Shown: positions 1 through 6,058 of the stretch, piece after piece | Numbering within the stretch: position 1 is the first letter of the stretch | How the letters are laid out: every line of letters begins with the position of its first letter | Program-made: the position numbers and the translations under genes | NCBI GenBank assembly: GCA_964483635.1 | Contig: CAZABS010000043.1 | Coordinates: forward strand, 1 to 6,060 | Length of the DNA stretch: 6,060 nucleotides | Origin: CAZABS01 sp964483635 | GTDB taxonomy: Bacteria; Patescibacteriota; Minisyncoccia; Moranbacterales; UBA1568 | Reading direction: 5' to 3' | The notes under the pieces: model-generated | Seen by the model: only the letters and a program-made list of their open reading frames with translations | The model's database searches: none | Told to the model about the DNA's origin: nothing

Positions 1-513
1 AAATTTGATTCCCCACTTCAATCAATTGGATCGTATCTCGAAAAAACTATCGATACCGGTCCACTCCGAAACACTGCTGGATCATATTGGGGTAACTTCG
101 GGTGGCTCGATACTCCCATCCCGGGATGGATGCTTTCTCTCATCATCTACATCTGTGTCATCGGTCTCGTCGGCGCACTCTGGTACATCTTTTCAAAACG
201 AGAGCGCCCGACTTTCCTTCCAGAGCGACAGTATATCCTTTTCTTTCTCGTGACAATGATTGCTCTCCAGCTTGCTATTCGCTTTTACGACTGGCGAATT
301 TTTGATGCCACTGGACAAATCGTTATTGGACAACCGGGACGTTATTTCCTTCCCAATCTCATTGCCTTTCTCGCAGTCGTAGTCACGGGTCTCGGGTTCC
401 TCATGCGGAAGGAACGTCGGTTCATTCTTGTGATGCAAGTACTCGCGCTCAGCATGATCCTCATGCAGCTCCATACAATCGTCAATGTTATTCTCCCGAG
501 ATACTATCTATGA
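1..513 (+). CDS. C-terminal part of a DUF2142-like polytopic membrane protein (5' end outside window)
   Basis: The frame is open from base 1 to a TGA stop and gives 170 residues with no start needed, so this is the C-terminal part of a longer protein. The first visible stretch (about residues 28-41) reads SYWGNFGWLDTPIP, a lumenal-loop signature I associate with DUF2142 membrane proteins. Residues 110-118 read GQPGRYFLP, the second typical DUF2142 feature. Hydrophobic segments lie at about 43-64, 76-94, 117-135 and 140-160, so at least four membrane helices are visible. DUF2142 proteins are integral membrane proteins of unknown biochemistry, often in polysaccharide loci and thought to be GT-C-like; a role in envelope glycan assembly is therefore inference. 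An internal ATG at 130 would give a 127-aa protein but would discard the conserved SYWG motif, so the partial reading is preferred. The stop overlaps the next start by 4 bp (ATGA), implying coupled translation. Confidence 0.8.
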   Translation, partial: KFDSPLQSIGSYLEKTIDTGPLRNTAGSYWGNFGWLDTPIPGWMLSLIIYICVIGLVGALWYIFSKRERPTFLPERQYILFFLVTMIALQLAIRFYDWRIFDATGQIVIGQPGRYFLPNLIAFLAVVVTGLGFLMRKERRFILVMQVLALSMILMQLHTIVNVILPRYYL

Positions 514-1217
514 TTCATTTTACTCTTTCACCGACACAAATACGTTTACTCTTACTCACCGGCTTTATCGTTGGTGTCATAGCCATTTTCGGTACATTTC
601 TCACTCATTTTGGTCTCGGTGAATCGGGTTACAATTTCCTCGGGAAAACTAAGAAAGTCACTCTCGCCCCTGGGATGCCAGTTTTGCAAACCTTCACTGC
701 CAAAAAAGATAATCTTCATCAGGTACGCTTCGTTCTCGGGAATGTGAGTCTTCGGCATGGTGAGCATATCGACCTCGCCCTCATGGATGGTGCCTGCACT
801 CAAATAATCGCCACTGGTGAATTCGATACTGAACCAACGAAACAGGGTGCTTACACTGTATTTTCGTTCACTCCGATCCCTACTTCGCGTGACACGCGCT
901 TTTGTTTTGCTGCCACGTTTTTCTCTGACAACAGCAAAAAAGGAGAGAAGCCTCACCTATCAGCAACCGATATACCAGATCCTATTTTTTCTGATAGAAC
1001 ACTCACCGATAGCAATAAGGGGAAAACTTATGACAACCATACTCTTTTCCTCCGTCCTGCCTACACCAAAGGATCACTCCAAGCTGACCTCGGTTCACTC
1101 CTCGAGCGGCTTTCGCAGTATAAGCCGGAATTCCTGAAAGGATGGCCAATAGTGTTCCTCTTCATCATCCTTCTTGTCGGCAGTATTGGCCTCGGTATCC
1201 GGATCATTCGGCTTTAA
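510..1217 (+). CDS. Bitopic membrane-anchored protein with extracytoplasmic beta-rich domain, function unknown
   Basis: This 235-aa protein has a hydrophobic segment at about residues 11-31, a soluble domain at about 35-210, a second membrane segment at about 212-231 and a short basic tail (RIIRL). The N-terminal segment has no lipobox or clear signal-peptidase site, so it is probably a retained anchor. Both ends would then face the cytoplasm and the middle would be outside. The middle alternates hydrophobic and polar residues (for example LQTFTAKKDNLHQVRFVL, then HIDLALMDG), as in beta-sandwich domains. I recall a similar 'F...nnL..i.f.l' pattern in extracytoplasmic modules of membrane glycosyltransferases, but cannot name a family. 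Its only cysteines, C96 and C132, could form a disulfide. The start ATG lies inside the stop of the DUF2142-like gene, and no strong Shine-Dalgarno sequence is visible, so translation probably depends on coupling. The arrangement suggests an accessory subunit of the upstream membrane protein; this is inference. Confidence 0.78.
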   Translation: MIHFTLSPTQIRLLLLTGFIVGVIAIFGTFLTHFGLGESGYNFLGKTKKVTLAPGMPVLQTFTAKKDNLHQVRFVLGNVSLRHGEHIDLALMDGACTQIIATGEFDTEPTKQGAYTVFSFTPIPTSRDTRFCFAATFFSDNSKKGEKPHLSATDIPDPIFSDRTLTDSNKGKTYDNHTLFLRPAYTKGSLQADLGSLLERLSQYKPEFLKGWPIVFLFIILLVGSIGLGIRIIRL

Positions 1218-1253
1218 CCTTTTTTTTCTTTCAAGAGAAGAGTTACTTTTTTT
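1199..1253 (+). terminator. Weak candidate terminator / convergence zone between opposing genes
   Basis: A small hairpin (CCGGA, loop TCA, TTCGG, with one G-T wobble) spans 1199-1211 in the last codons of the plus-strand gene. It is followed after eight bases by a run of eight T (1220-1227). A second weak stem (TTCT/AGAA, 1229-1242 region) is followed by seven T at 1247-1253. Either could end plus-strand transcription, but both stems are short and the first T run is not adjacent to its stem. The minus-strand operon has no matching T tract here, so its terminator is not visible. Confidence 0.3.
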
Positions 1254-2574
1254 CCAAAGTCATGTGCCAGCCGGGTGGAATTTTGAAACTAAATGATTCC
1301 CCTTTCGGAAGAGCATGAAACTCGGCTACTTGTTCCCTGAAATGATAATTACGGAGTTTTTTGACTTCGTAGTCTTTGGGAACTGCGACAAAGGAAAAAC
1401 AGAGTATGCTCAAACTAAATACGATTTTTAATACAGTCTTTTTTTCCAAAATGGCCAGTGAGGCAAGCGCCGTGATCCATCCAATAATCGGCAAATAATA
1501 GTATCGCCCCGCAGAACCACCCGACATCACTTCCCATTGTGGCTCCGTGACATGCGCTTGCGGAGAAATCAGCGATCCAATAAATACCAGAAATAGAAAG
1601 CCCACAAACAGACGGGCTTCGAGTCTCGCTGTACGGAAGAAATACCCCAAGACCAAGAGACCCAGGAGACTCGTGATAACCGGAAAAATCCCGTTTTCCC
1701 ATAATCGCCAGTCTCGAATTTCATTGGTAAGCTGAGGACCAAGCATACCCTTGAGGAAGACGTTTCCTCCCAGTATAGTCGAAAAATTGACTATACTCAC
1801 TCCCAATGGGGCGTTCGAACGGGGTGCACCCGTGTCGAGCATGAAGAAAAAACTATACATCTGTATCAAAAAAGTGAGCGCAAGTACTGCGACGGGAAAC
1901 TTTTTTTCCTTGACGTATGTACAGTAGAGAGAGATCACAAAGATTGGAAGGGCGAAGAAAACAAAAGGTCCACTCAGACCAGCGATGAAAAGACTCATGC
2001 CATCAAAGATCTTCCAGAAAAGAGTTTTACCAACTGGCGCAAGAATGACCAAAATCATGAGTAATGCCAAATGCCAATGAGCATTGGTAAGATTGGCATG
2101 GACTTCCGAAGCGCCCGGAAGACAGAGATACATCAAGCTCAAGAAAACGCGGTAGGATATTTTTGGGATGAGTGCCTGAAAACGAGAACTGAGAAAAAAA
2201 ACTACTGGGAGAACGGTAATGAAAATCGCTATACTGTTGAAGATGAGCGGTGCATACTGAATATCAAATGGAAGAGCAACCAGAGCGCCGATACGCGAGA
2301 TGGTTTGAAAGTAGGCTTGCTTTGGAGTAAGAAACGGAAGAAACCAATTATCACTGTGATACGCTTCGGTATACCAAAAAACACCGTCTTCAGCATAAAA
2401 TTGAGGATCCGTGATCACCTCCACCCGACGGAATACCGTTACGAATGAGGCGAGCAGGAATACTATCAACAAAAACCAGACTTTTTTTGTAGATACTTTT
2501 TGAAGCCACCCCTCGCTTGTTTCGAAAAGTTTTTGAAGGAATGTCGACTGGTAACTTGAGAGATTTCGGTTCAT
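1243..2574 (-). CDS. Polytopic membrane protein, putative GT-C-type glycosyltransferase
   Basis: This 443-aa protein has about ten hydrophobic segments: roughly 31-48, 110-130, 142-152, 168-180, 193-219, 227-246, 297-313, 321-337, 359-376 and 381-398. Straight after the first segment comes DPQFYAEDGVFWYTEAY (56-72), with an acidic pair E62-D63 where GT-C enzymes carry catalytic or metal-binding acids in their first outer loop. Other conserved-looking motifs are NLTNAHWHLAL (161-171) and GRYYYLP (356-362), the latter resembling a motif in the DUF2142-like protein at the left edge. The C-terminus (about 400-443) is a short soluble tail ending in PPGWHMTLEKK. GT-C enzymes use polyprenyl-phosphate sugars outside the membrane; that activity here is inferred from architecture, and no specific family or substrate is recognised. 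The start is ATG with an AGGGA Shine-Dalgarno sequence 5 nt upstream. It lies 36 bp downstream of the glycosyltransferase gene on the same strand, so a shared transcript is likely. Confidence 0.75.
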   Translation of the reverse strand: MNRNLSSYQSTFLQKLFETSEGWLQKVSTKKVWFLLIVFLLASFVTVFRRVEVITDPQFYAEDGVFWYTEAYHSDNWFLPFLTPKQAYFQTISRIGALVALPFDIQYAPLIFNSIAIFITVLPVVFFLSSRFQALIPKISYRVFLSLMYLCLPGASEVHANLTNAHWHLALLMILVILAPVGKTLFWKIFDGMSLFIAGLSGPFVFFALPIFVISLYCTYVKEKKFPVAVLALTFLIQMYSFFFMLDTGAPRSNAPLGVSIVNFSTILGGNVFLKGMLGPQLTNEIRDWRLWENGIFPVITSLLGLLVLGYFFRTARLEARLFVGFLFLVFIGSLISPQAHVTEPQWEVMSGGSAGRYYYLPIIGWITALASLAILEKKTVLKIVFSLSILCFSFVAVPKDYEVKKLRNYHFREQVAEFHALPKGESFSFKIPPGWHMTLEKK

Positions 2575-2579
2575 AGTAT

Positions 2580-2584
2580 TCCCT
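2580..2584 (-). promoter_or_regulatory. Ribosome binding site of the GT-C-like gene
   Basis: The minus strand reads AGGGA five bases before the ATG at 2574. It is the clearest Shine-Dalgarno match among the gene starts in this window and supports that start. Confidence 0.55.
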
Positions 2585-2610
2585 GTTTACCTTGATAGAG
2601 GTTTCCGAGT

Positions 2611-3780
2611 TTACTTCAATGAAAACGCGTGCTCTAAGGCATCAATGGATTGACTCCACGACCAGTTTTGAGCGGTTTTCAAACCATTTGCAGCAAGCCG
2701 CTTCCGTAGTTCTCCATCAGCAAGGAGTCGTGAGACCGCTCTCTTCGCACCTTCGATGTCCTCGACGATGAGACAGTTCTCTTCGTCAATTGCATATTCT
2801 TCAATTCCCGATACTCTACGAATCACTGGCACACCGCCACATGCCATCATTTCAAGTGGTGGATAGGCAAAACTTTCTACAGTGCTCATCTTCAATAAAA
2901 TATCACAGCTTGAATAAATTTTAGGCATTTCATCAAGTGGCACACCCTCAAAAAATCTGTCACACCTCCATCCACTTGGAAGTGACCCTCTCCCACTTAC
3001 AATCCAGAGTTCACAATCAAGATCTCTGATTGCCTGATAGGCATCGGCCATTCCCTTAAAGGGAATATCAATTGGCCCTTCGATCAAAACTCTCACACGT
3101 TTTCCTCTTGGTTCAATCGGATCGCTGGGTTGAAATATTGTTCGATCGAGTCCATTGGGAACATATTTTGAATCATGTCTGAATTCATCTCGAAGCCATC
3201 TCTGTATCCAGCGAGCCATAGTCACATATTCAAACGGGAGTTCATAGGTACTTCCCACAAATAACTGCTGCACTCTATTCGTATAAAATTTTCTTTCGTC
3301 TTGCTGGACAAAATAAAGTTTACGCGCCGCTGGTAGCAAATCTACGGTGGGGGCAGAATTCCATCCAGTTGCAATGAGGATATCAATCCCATCTTTCAGG
3401 AGCGTTTCAATTTCTTGAATTGGAATAACGGGCACGTTTTGATTTGAAAACCAAGGAATCGTTCGCTTGAGATCCTGGGTCACAACAAACACCCTGTACC
3501 CCCGCTCCTGCAACCGATTAGCCTGCTGGAGGACCACTGCAATCCCACCAGCAATCCATGTCCCAGGAAGTACATACACAATAGTCGGAGAGTCTGGATG
3601 TGTACTCCCTCGTGGATAATGAGCAAAAGCTTTTTGGGCAAGTACTTTTTTCTTTTGCCAATCACGTTCATCGAGCGCCCACAGCAGTCGTCCTTTTCCT
3701 ACGGAATAAAAAAGAACCTTCCGAAGAAAATCCGGGAGGTTATTTTTCTTGAGCTCACGAACAATTCTCTGAAGCAACAT
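2611..3780 (-). CDS. GT-B glycosyltransferase, family-4 type, WsaF-like
   Basis: Numbering here starts from an in-frame GTG at 3786 (391 aa); the annotated ATG at 3780 is residue 3. Residues 1-65 form a charged, helical N-terminal extension. The first Rossmann-like half begins at PTIVYVLP (67-74) with a GG-containing loop, PGTWIAGGIAVV (74-85). It includes YFVQQDERKFY (158-168), a pattern I associate with WsaF-type rhamnosyltransferases. The second half has PNGLD (210-214), a basic phosphate-binding loop PFKGM (242-246) and the E-x7-E motif ESFAYPPLE (E304 and E312) followed by MMACGGVPV. These are standard marks of retaining family-4 transferases that use nucleotide sugars in the cytoplasm or at the inner membrane face. 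The sugar and acceptor cannot be read from sequence; rhamnose is only a guess. No membrane helix is seen. ATG at 3780 is preferred because GAGTGG precedes it at a fitting distance, whereas the GTG has no upstream Shine-Dalgarno. Its position between aspS and a GT-C-like gene suggests glycan assembly. Confidence 0.88.
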   Translation of the reverse strand: MLLQRIVRELKKNNLPDFLRKVLFYSVGKGRLLWALDERDWQKKKVLAQKAFAHYPRGSTHPDSPTIVYVLPGTWIAGGIAVVLQQANRLQERGYRVFVVTQDLKRTIPWFSNQNVPVIPIQEIETLLKDGIDILIATGWNSAPTVDLLPAARKLYFVQQDERKFYTNRVQQLFVGSTYELPFEYVTMARWIQRWLRDEFRHDSKYVPNGLDRTIFQPSDPIEPRGKRVRVLIEGPIDIPFKGMADAYQAIRDLDCELWIVSGRGSLPSGWRCDRFFEGVPLDEMPKIYSSCDILLKMSTVESFAYPPLEMMACGGVPVIRRVSGIEEYAIDEENCLIVEDIEGAKRAVSRLLADGELRKRLAANGLKTAQNWSWSQSIDALEHAFSLK

Positions 3781-3782
3781 AT

Positions 3783-3788
3783 CCACTC
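3783..3788 (-). promoter_or_regulatory. Weak ribosome binding site deciding the start of the glycosyltransferase gene
   Basis: The minus strand reads GAGTGG ending two bases before the ATG at 3780, with the GAG core five bases away. The alternative GTG start (3786-3784) lies inside this element and has only AT-rich sequence upstream, so the ATG is favoured. The match is imperfect. Confidence 0.35.
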
Positions 3789-3816
3789 GATTTAAGTGAT
3801 CGTATTCGGAAATCGA
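3787..3816 (-). repeat. Inverted repeat upstream of the glycosyltransferase start
   Basis: Perfect 7-bp arms, TCGATTT at 3787-3793 and AAATCGA at 3810-3816 (plus-strand reading), are separated by 16 bases. The arm nearer the gene abuts the GAG core of the ribosome binding site. In the transcript it would form a hairpin in the aspS-glycosyltransferase gap. There is no following T run, so it is not an intrinsic terminator. It could be an RNA hairpin limiting ribosome access, an operator or chance. Confidence 0.3.
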
Positions 3817-3849
3817 AATAATTTTCTTACCTTACAAAGAAACCATTCT

Positions 3850-5190
3850 CTATGGCGCAAGTCGCTTCACATCACGTGGGTAGAGAATTGCTTCCTTAAT
3901 CGAAGATAGTCCGAGTAATTTTTGAATGATACGTTCTGATCCGAGGCCCCATCCACCATGTGGTGGTGCACCATAGCGAAAAATATCAATGTAATCTTTA
4001 AAAGTATCCGGATCGAGACCACGCGCTCGGATCACCTCCGTTAATAGCTCCGGATCATGAATCCGTTGTGCACCAGAGGCAATTTCGACACCTCGAAAAA
4101 CCAGGTCATAACTCTCAGAATATTTCGGATTCTCCGGACTTGGGAGCGAATAGAAAGCGCGAACGGCAGTAGGATAATGGGTAAGAAAGACAAGATCGGA
4201 ACCATACTTTTCCTTCACATAGTCACCGATCAGTCTTTCTCCTTCACTATCAATGTCTTCGCCGTCAGGTATTTCCTTTTGGTATTTACTTTTTAATATC
4301 TCGATTGCCTCGCTTAATCGGATACGTGGAATCGGTACCACCGGAGGAATCACGGCATCAAAAAGTGTAAGATCAGCCTGACACGTTGCACTGATATGCT
4401 GAAACATGGCATGCATGACCCGTTCCAATACTGCCATTACCTCTTCGACGTTTTCGATAAAACCCATCTCAGCATCTAACCCCGTATATTCTGTGGTATG
4501 TCGTGTTGTATAGCTCGGCTCAGCACGAAAGACAGTTCCAATTTCAAAAACTCGCTCATAGGCACTCATGGCTGCTTGTTTATAAAACTGAGGACTTTGC
4601 GCCAAGTAGGCATCTCGATCAAAGTACTTGATACGAAAGAAATTTGCACCCCCCTCTGTTGCCGCCCCGAGAATTTTTGGAGTTTTAATTTCAAGAAACC
4701 CCAGAGAGCGCATCGCCTCGTCGTAGGCACGCAACAATTCCGAATAAACATGAAAAATGGCTTGAATCTTTTTTTGTCGAAGGGCTAAGGTTCGATAATT
4801 CAAGAGCGTCTCAAGTTGAAGCCCCATCTCATTTTGAGATACATCAATCGGTAATTCCATCGTTGGACGGCCAACAACCGAAAGTGCCAACACTTCGATT
4901 TCTATGGTATCTGTTGGGTTTACTATTACTGTTGGGTCAGCTGATTTTTTTGTTGGACGGGCTTTGACTTGACCGACAACCGTAACCGCATATTCCGAAT
5001 GAATCTCTTTTGCTAGTTCTATGAGATCCACTTTTTCTGGTGTAACCACTAATTGTAACCTTCCACTCCGATCGCGCAGCTCGAAAAACACCAGTTTTCC
5101 ATGATCACGTCTAACATCTATCCAACCAGCGAGTGTTACTTCCTCTCCAATATGCTCTGGAGTTTGATTGATCAATATTCTTTTTGACAT
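3850..5190 (-). CDS. aspS: Aspartyl-tRNA synthetase, archaeal/eukaryotic-like type (possibly non-discriminating)
   Basis: This cytoplasmic class II synthetase charges tRNA(Asp) with aspartate using ATP. Residues 1-105 are the OB-fold anticodon-binding domain (AGWIDVRRDHGKLVFFELRD at 21-40). The catalytic domain carries motif 1 (GFLEIKTPKI, 164-173, P171), TEGGANFF (178-185), QSPQFYKQ (198-205), motif 2 (FRAE 221-224, then R230, H231 and E234 to D239), RGVEIASGAQR (365-375) and motif 3 (GGWGLGSER, 412-420). The end, YPRDVKRLAP, matches the usual end of archaeal AspRS. At 446 aa it is full length for this type and lacks the large GAD insertion of bacterial AspRS (about 590 aa). EYTGLDAEM (234-242) favours AspRS over the related AsnRS. 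Archaeal-type AspRS in bacteria is often non-discriminating, also making Asp-tRNA(Asn) for GatCAB; the Trp/Lys pair of discriminating Thermococcus AspRS is not evident by my manual alignment, so this is a possibility only. The ATG starts 3 bp after the receiver gene's stop, without a clear Shine-Dalgarno, suggesting reinitiation. Confidence 0.95.
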   Translation of the reverse strand: MSKRILINQTPEHIGEEVTLAGWIDVRRDHGKLVFFELRDRSGRLQLVVTPEKVDLIELAKEIHSEYAVTVVGQVKARPTKKSADPTVIVNPTDTIEIEVLALSVVGRPTMELPIDVSQNEMGLQLETLLNYRTLALRQKKIQAIFHVYSELLRAYDEAMRSLGFLEIKTPKILGAATEGGANFFRIKYFDRDAYLAQSPQFYKQAAMSAYERVFEIGTVFRAEPSYTTRHTTEYTGLDAEMGFIENVEEVMAVLERVMHAMFQHISATCQADLTLFDAVIPPVVPIPRIRLSEAIEILKSKYQKEIPDGEDIDSEGERLIGDYVKEKYGSDLVFLTHYPTAVRAFYSLPSPENPKYSESYDLVFRGVEIASGAQRIHDPELLTEVIRARGLDPDTFKDYIDIFRYGAPPHGGWGLGSERIIQKLLGLSSIKEAILYPRDVKRLAP

Positions 5191-5193
5191 AAT

Positions 5194-6021
5194 CTACGCT
5201 TTATCATGAAAATAGGCATTCACCGCATCGGCAAGTTCACTCGGAGTTATCTGGGTCTTGAGAAAAGCCTCCGTGACGGTTCCCGATGCACGCAAGGAAG
5301 ACATCTCTTGTTCATTCAGTGAAGCCGTGAGAACGAACACAGGGGTATCTTTGGTCGCAGGACGCTCCCGAAGTTTCCCGATAAGCTCTCGCCCCTCCAT
5401 CCCTGGAAGCATCACATCGGTAATAATGAGATCGAAAGGTTCGCGCTCCGCTATTTCAAAAGCATCAAGACCATTCCCCTTCACCGTAACCGTATACCCT
5501 TCATCAGCGAGACGCTTACTAAACATCTCAGCAAATATTTTTTCATCTTCTACCAGGAGAATCGATTCCCTTTTTGAAGCAGCCACTGGCCCGGTCGTGC
5601 GCGCTTCCCCTGATTCTTGCTGTGTCGCATGCTTTGTCTGCTCTGAAAACTGTTTGAGATATCGTTTTACTTCATCAACAACCTGGCTCGGAGTAAATTC
5701 CGTCTTTGAAATAAAGCCGTCTGCCCCCGCCTTTACGGCTTGGCTACGATCATCAGCACTACTCAGATTGCTAAAAACCACGACTTTGTAATCTCCTGGA
5801 TATTCCGCTGGTTTCCCTCGAAGTTCCCGTAAAACATCCATACCACCCATCTCGGGGAGCACCAGATCAAGCAGAATGAGGTCGTAGGGCTTCTCCTGAA
5901 CCCGTTTGAGTACCTCGCGGCCAGTTACCGCATTATCAACCGAAAACCCCTCTCCGGTGAGTTTTTTCATGTAAATCTCAGCAATGAAGACATCGTCTTC
6001 GACGAGAAGAATATTGTTCAT
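5194..6021 (-). CDS. Response regulator with two tandem receiver (REC) domains and no output domain
   Basis: This 275-aa protein is two CheY-like receivers joined by a polar linker (about 123-150, rich in Q, E, T and S). REC1 (2-122) begins NILLVEDD with acidic residues E8-D9, phospho-acceptor D52 in LLDLVLPEMGG, switch S84 and K106. REC2 (153-271) repeats this with ILLVEDE (E158-D159), D202 in ITDVMLPGMEG, T232 and K255, so both sites look competent for phosphorylation. In both halves the conserved lysine is followed by Thr, not the usual Pro, and then a shared pattern (KTEFTPSQ and KTQITPSE), which points to internal duplication. There is no DNA-binding, enzymatic or histidine-kinase domain, so it probably acts by protein contact or as a phosphorelay intermediate; its partner kinase is not in view. 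The ATG has no Shine-Dalgarno. It lies 3 bp upstream of aspS and is probably co-transcribed with it. Confidence 0.93.
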   Translation of the reverse strand: MNNILLVEDDVFIAEIYMKKLTGEGFSVDNAVTGREVLKRVQEKPYDLILLDLVLPEMGGMDVLRELRGKPAEYPGDYKVVVFSNLSSADDRSQAVKAGADGFISKTEFTPSQVVDEVKRYLKQFSEQTKHATQQESGEARTTGPVAASKRESILLVEDEKIFAEMFSKRLADEGYTVTVKGNGLDAFEIAEREPFDLIITDVMLPGMEGRELIGKLRERPATKDTPVFVLTASLNEQEMSSLRASGTVTEAFLKTQITPSELADAVNAYFHDKA

Positions 6022-6022
6022 A

Positions 6023-6058
6023 TAAATTGAGAATACCAGAGTTTTTCCCCCAAAACAA
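6023..6058 (-). promoter_or_regulatory. Candidate promoter giving a near-leaderless transcript of the receiver gene
   Basis: On the minus strand, TTGTTT (6058-6053) is followed after 17 bases by TATTCT (6035-6030), itself preceded by TGG, an extended -10 feature. The -35 box matches the consensus at 3 of 6 positions and the -10 box at 4 of 6. Transcription would start near A6023, about two bases before the ATG, which fits the absence of a Shine-Dalgarno there. The window ends here, so an upstream co-transcribed gene cannot be excluded. Confidence 0.35.

Noticed and set aside
5..253. Plus-strand open frame of 82 codons at the left edge
   Set aside because: It is a Ser-rich shifted frame of the DUF2142-like gene, whose own frame is open from base 1 and carries the SYWG-FGW signature.
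511..513. Possibility that TGA is recoded as Gly, as in some CPR lineages
   Set aside because: The TGA coincides with the overlapping start of the next gene, the read-through frame soon meets TAG, and no other gene here has an in-frame TGA.
552..956. Minus-strand open frame of 134 codons opposite the bitopic protein gene
   Set aside because: The plus-strand reading has two membrane segments, a coupled start and a coherent domain; the antisense reading is highly charged and shows no motif.
3787..3849. A promoter in the aspS-glycosyltransferase gap
   Set aside because: TTGTAA and TACGAT-like boxes can be found, but not at a sensible spacing, so there is no support beyond AT-richness.
5258..5791. 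Open frame of 177 codons on the plus strand, antisense to the receiver gene
   Set aside because: It lies wholly opposite a gene with intact REC motifs, and its translation is Ser/Arg-rich without recognisable domains.
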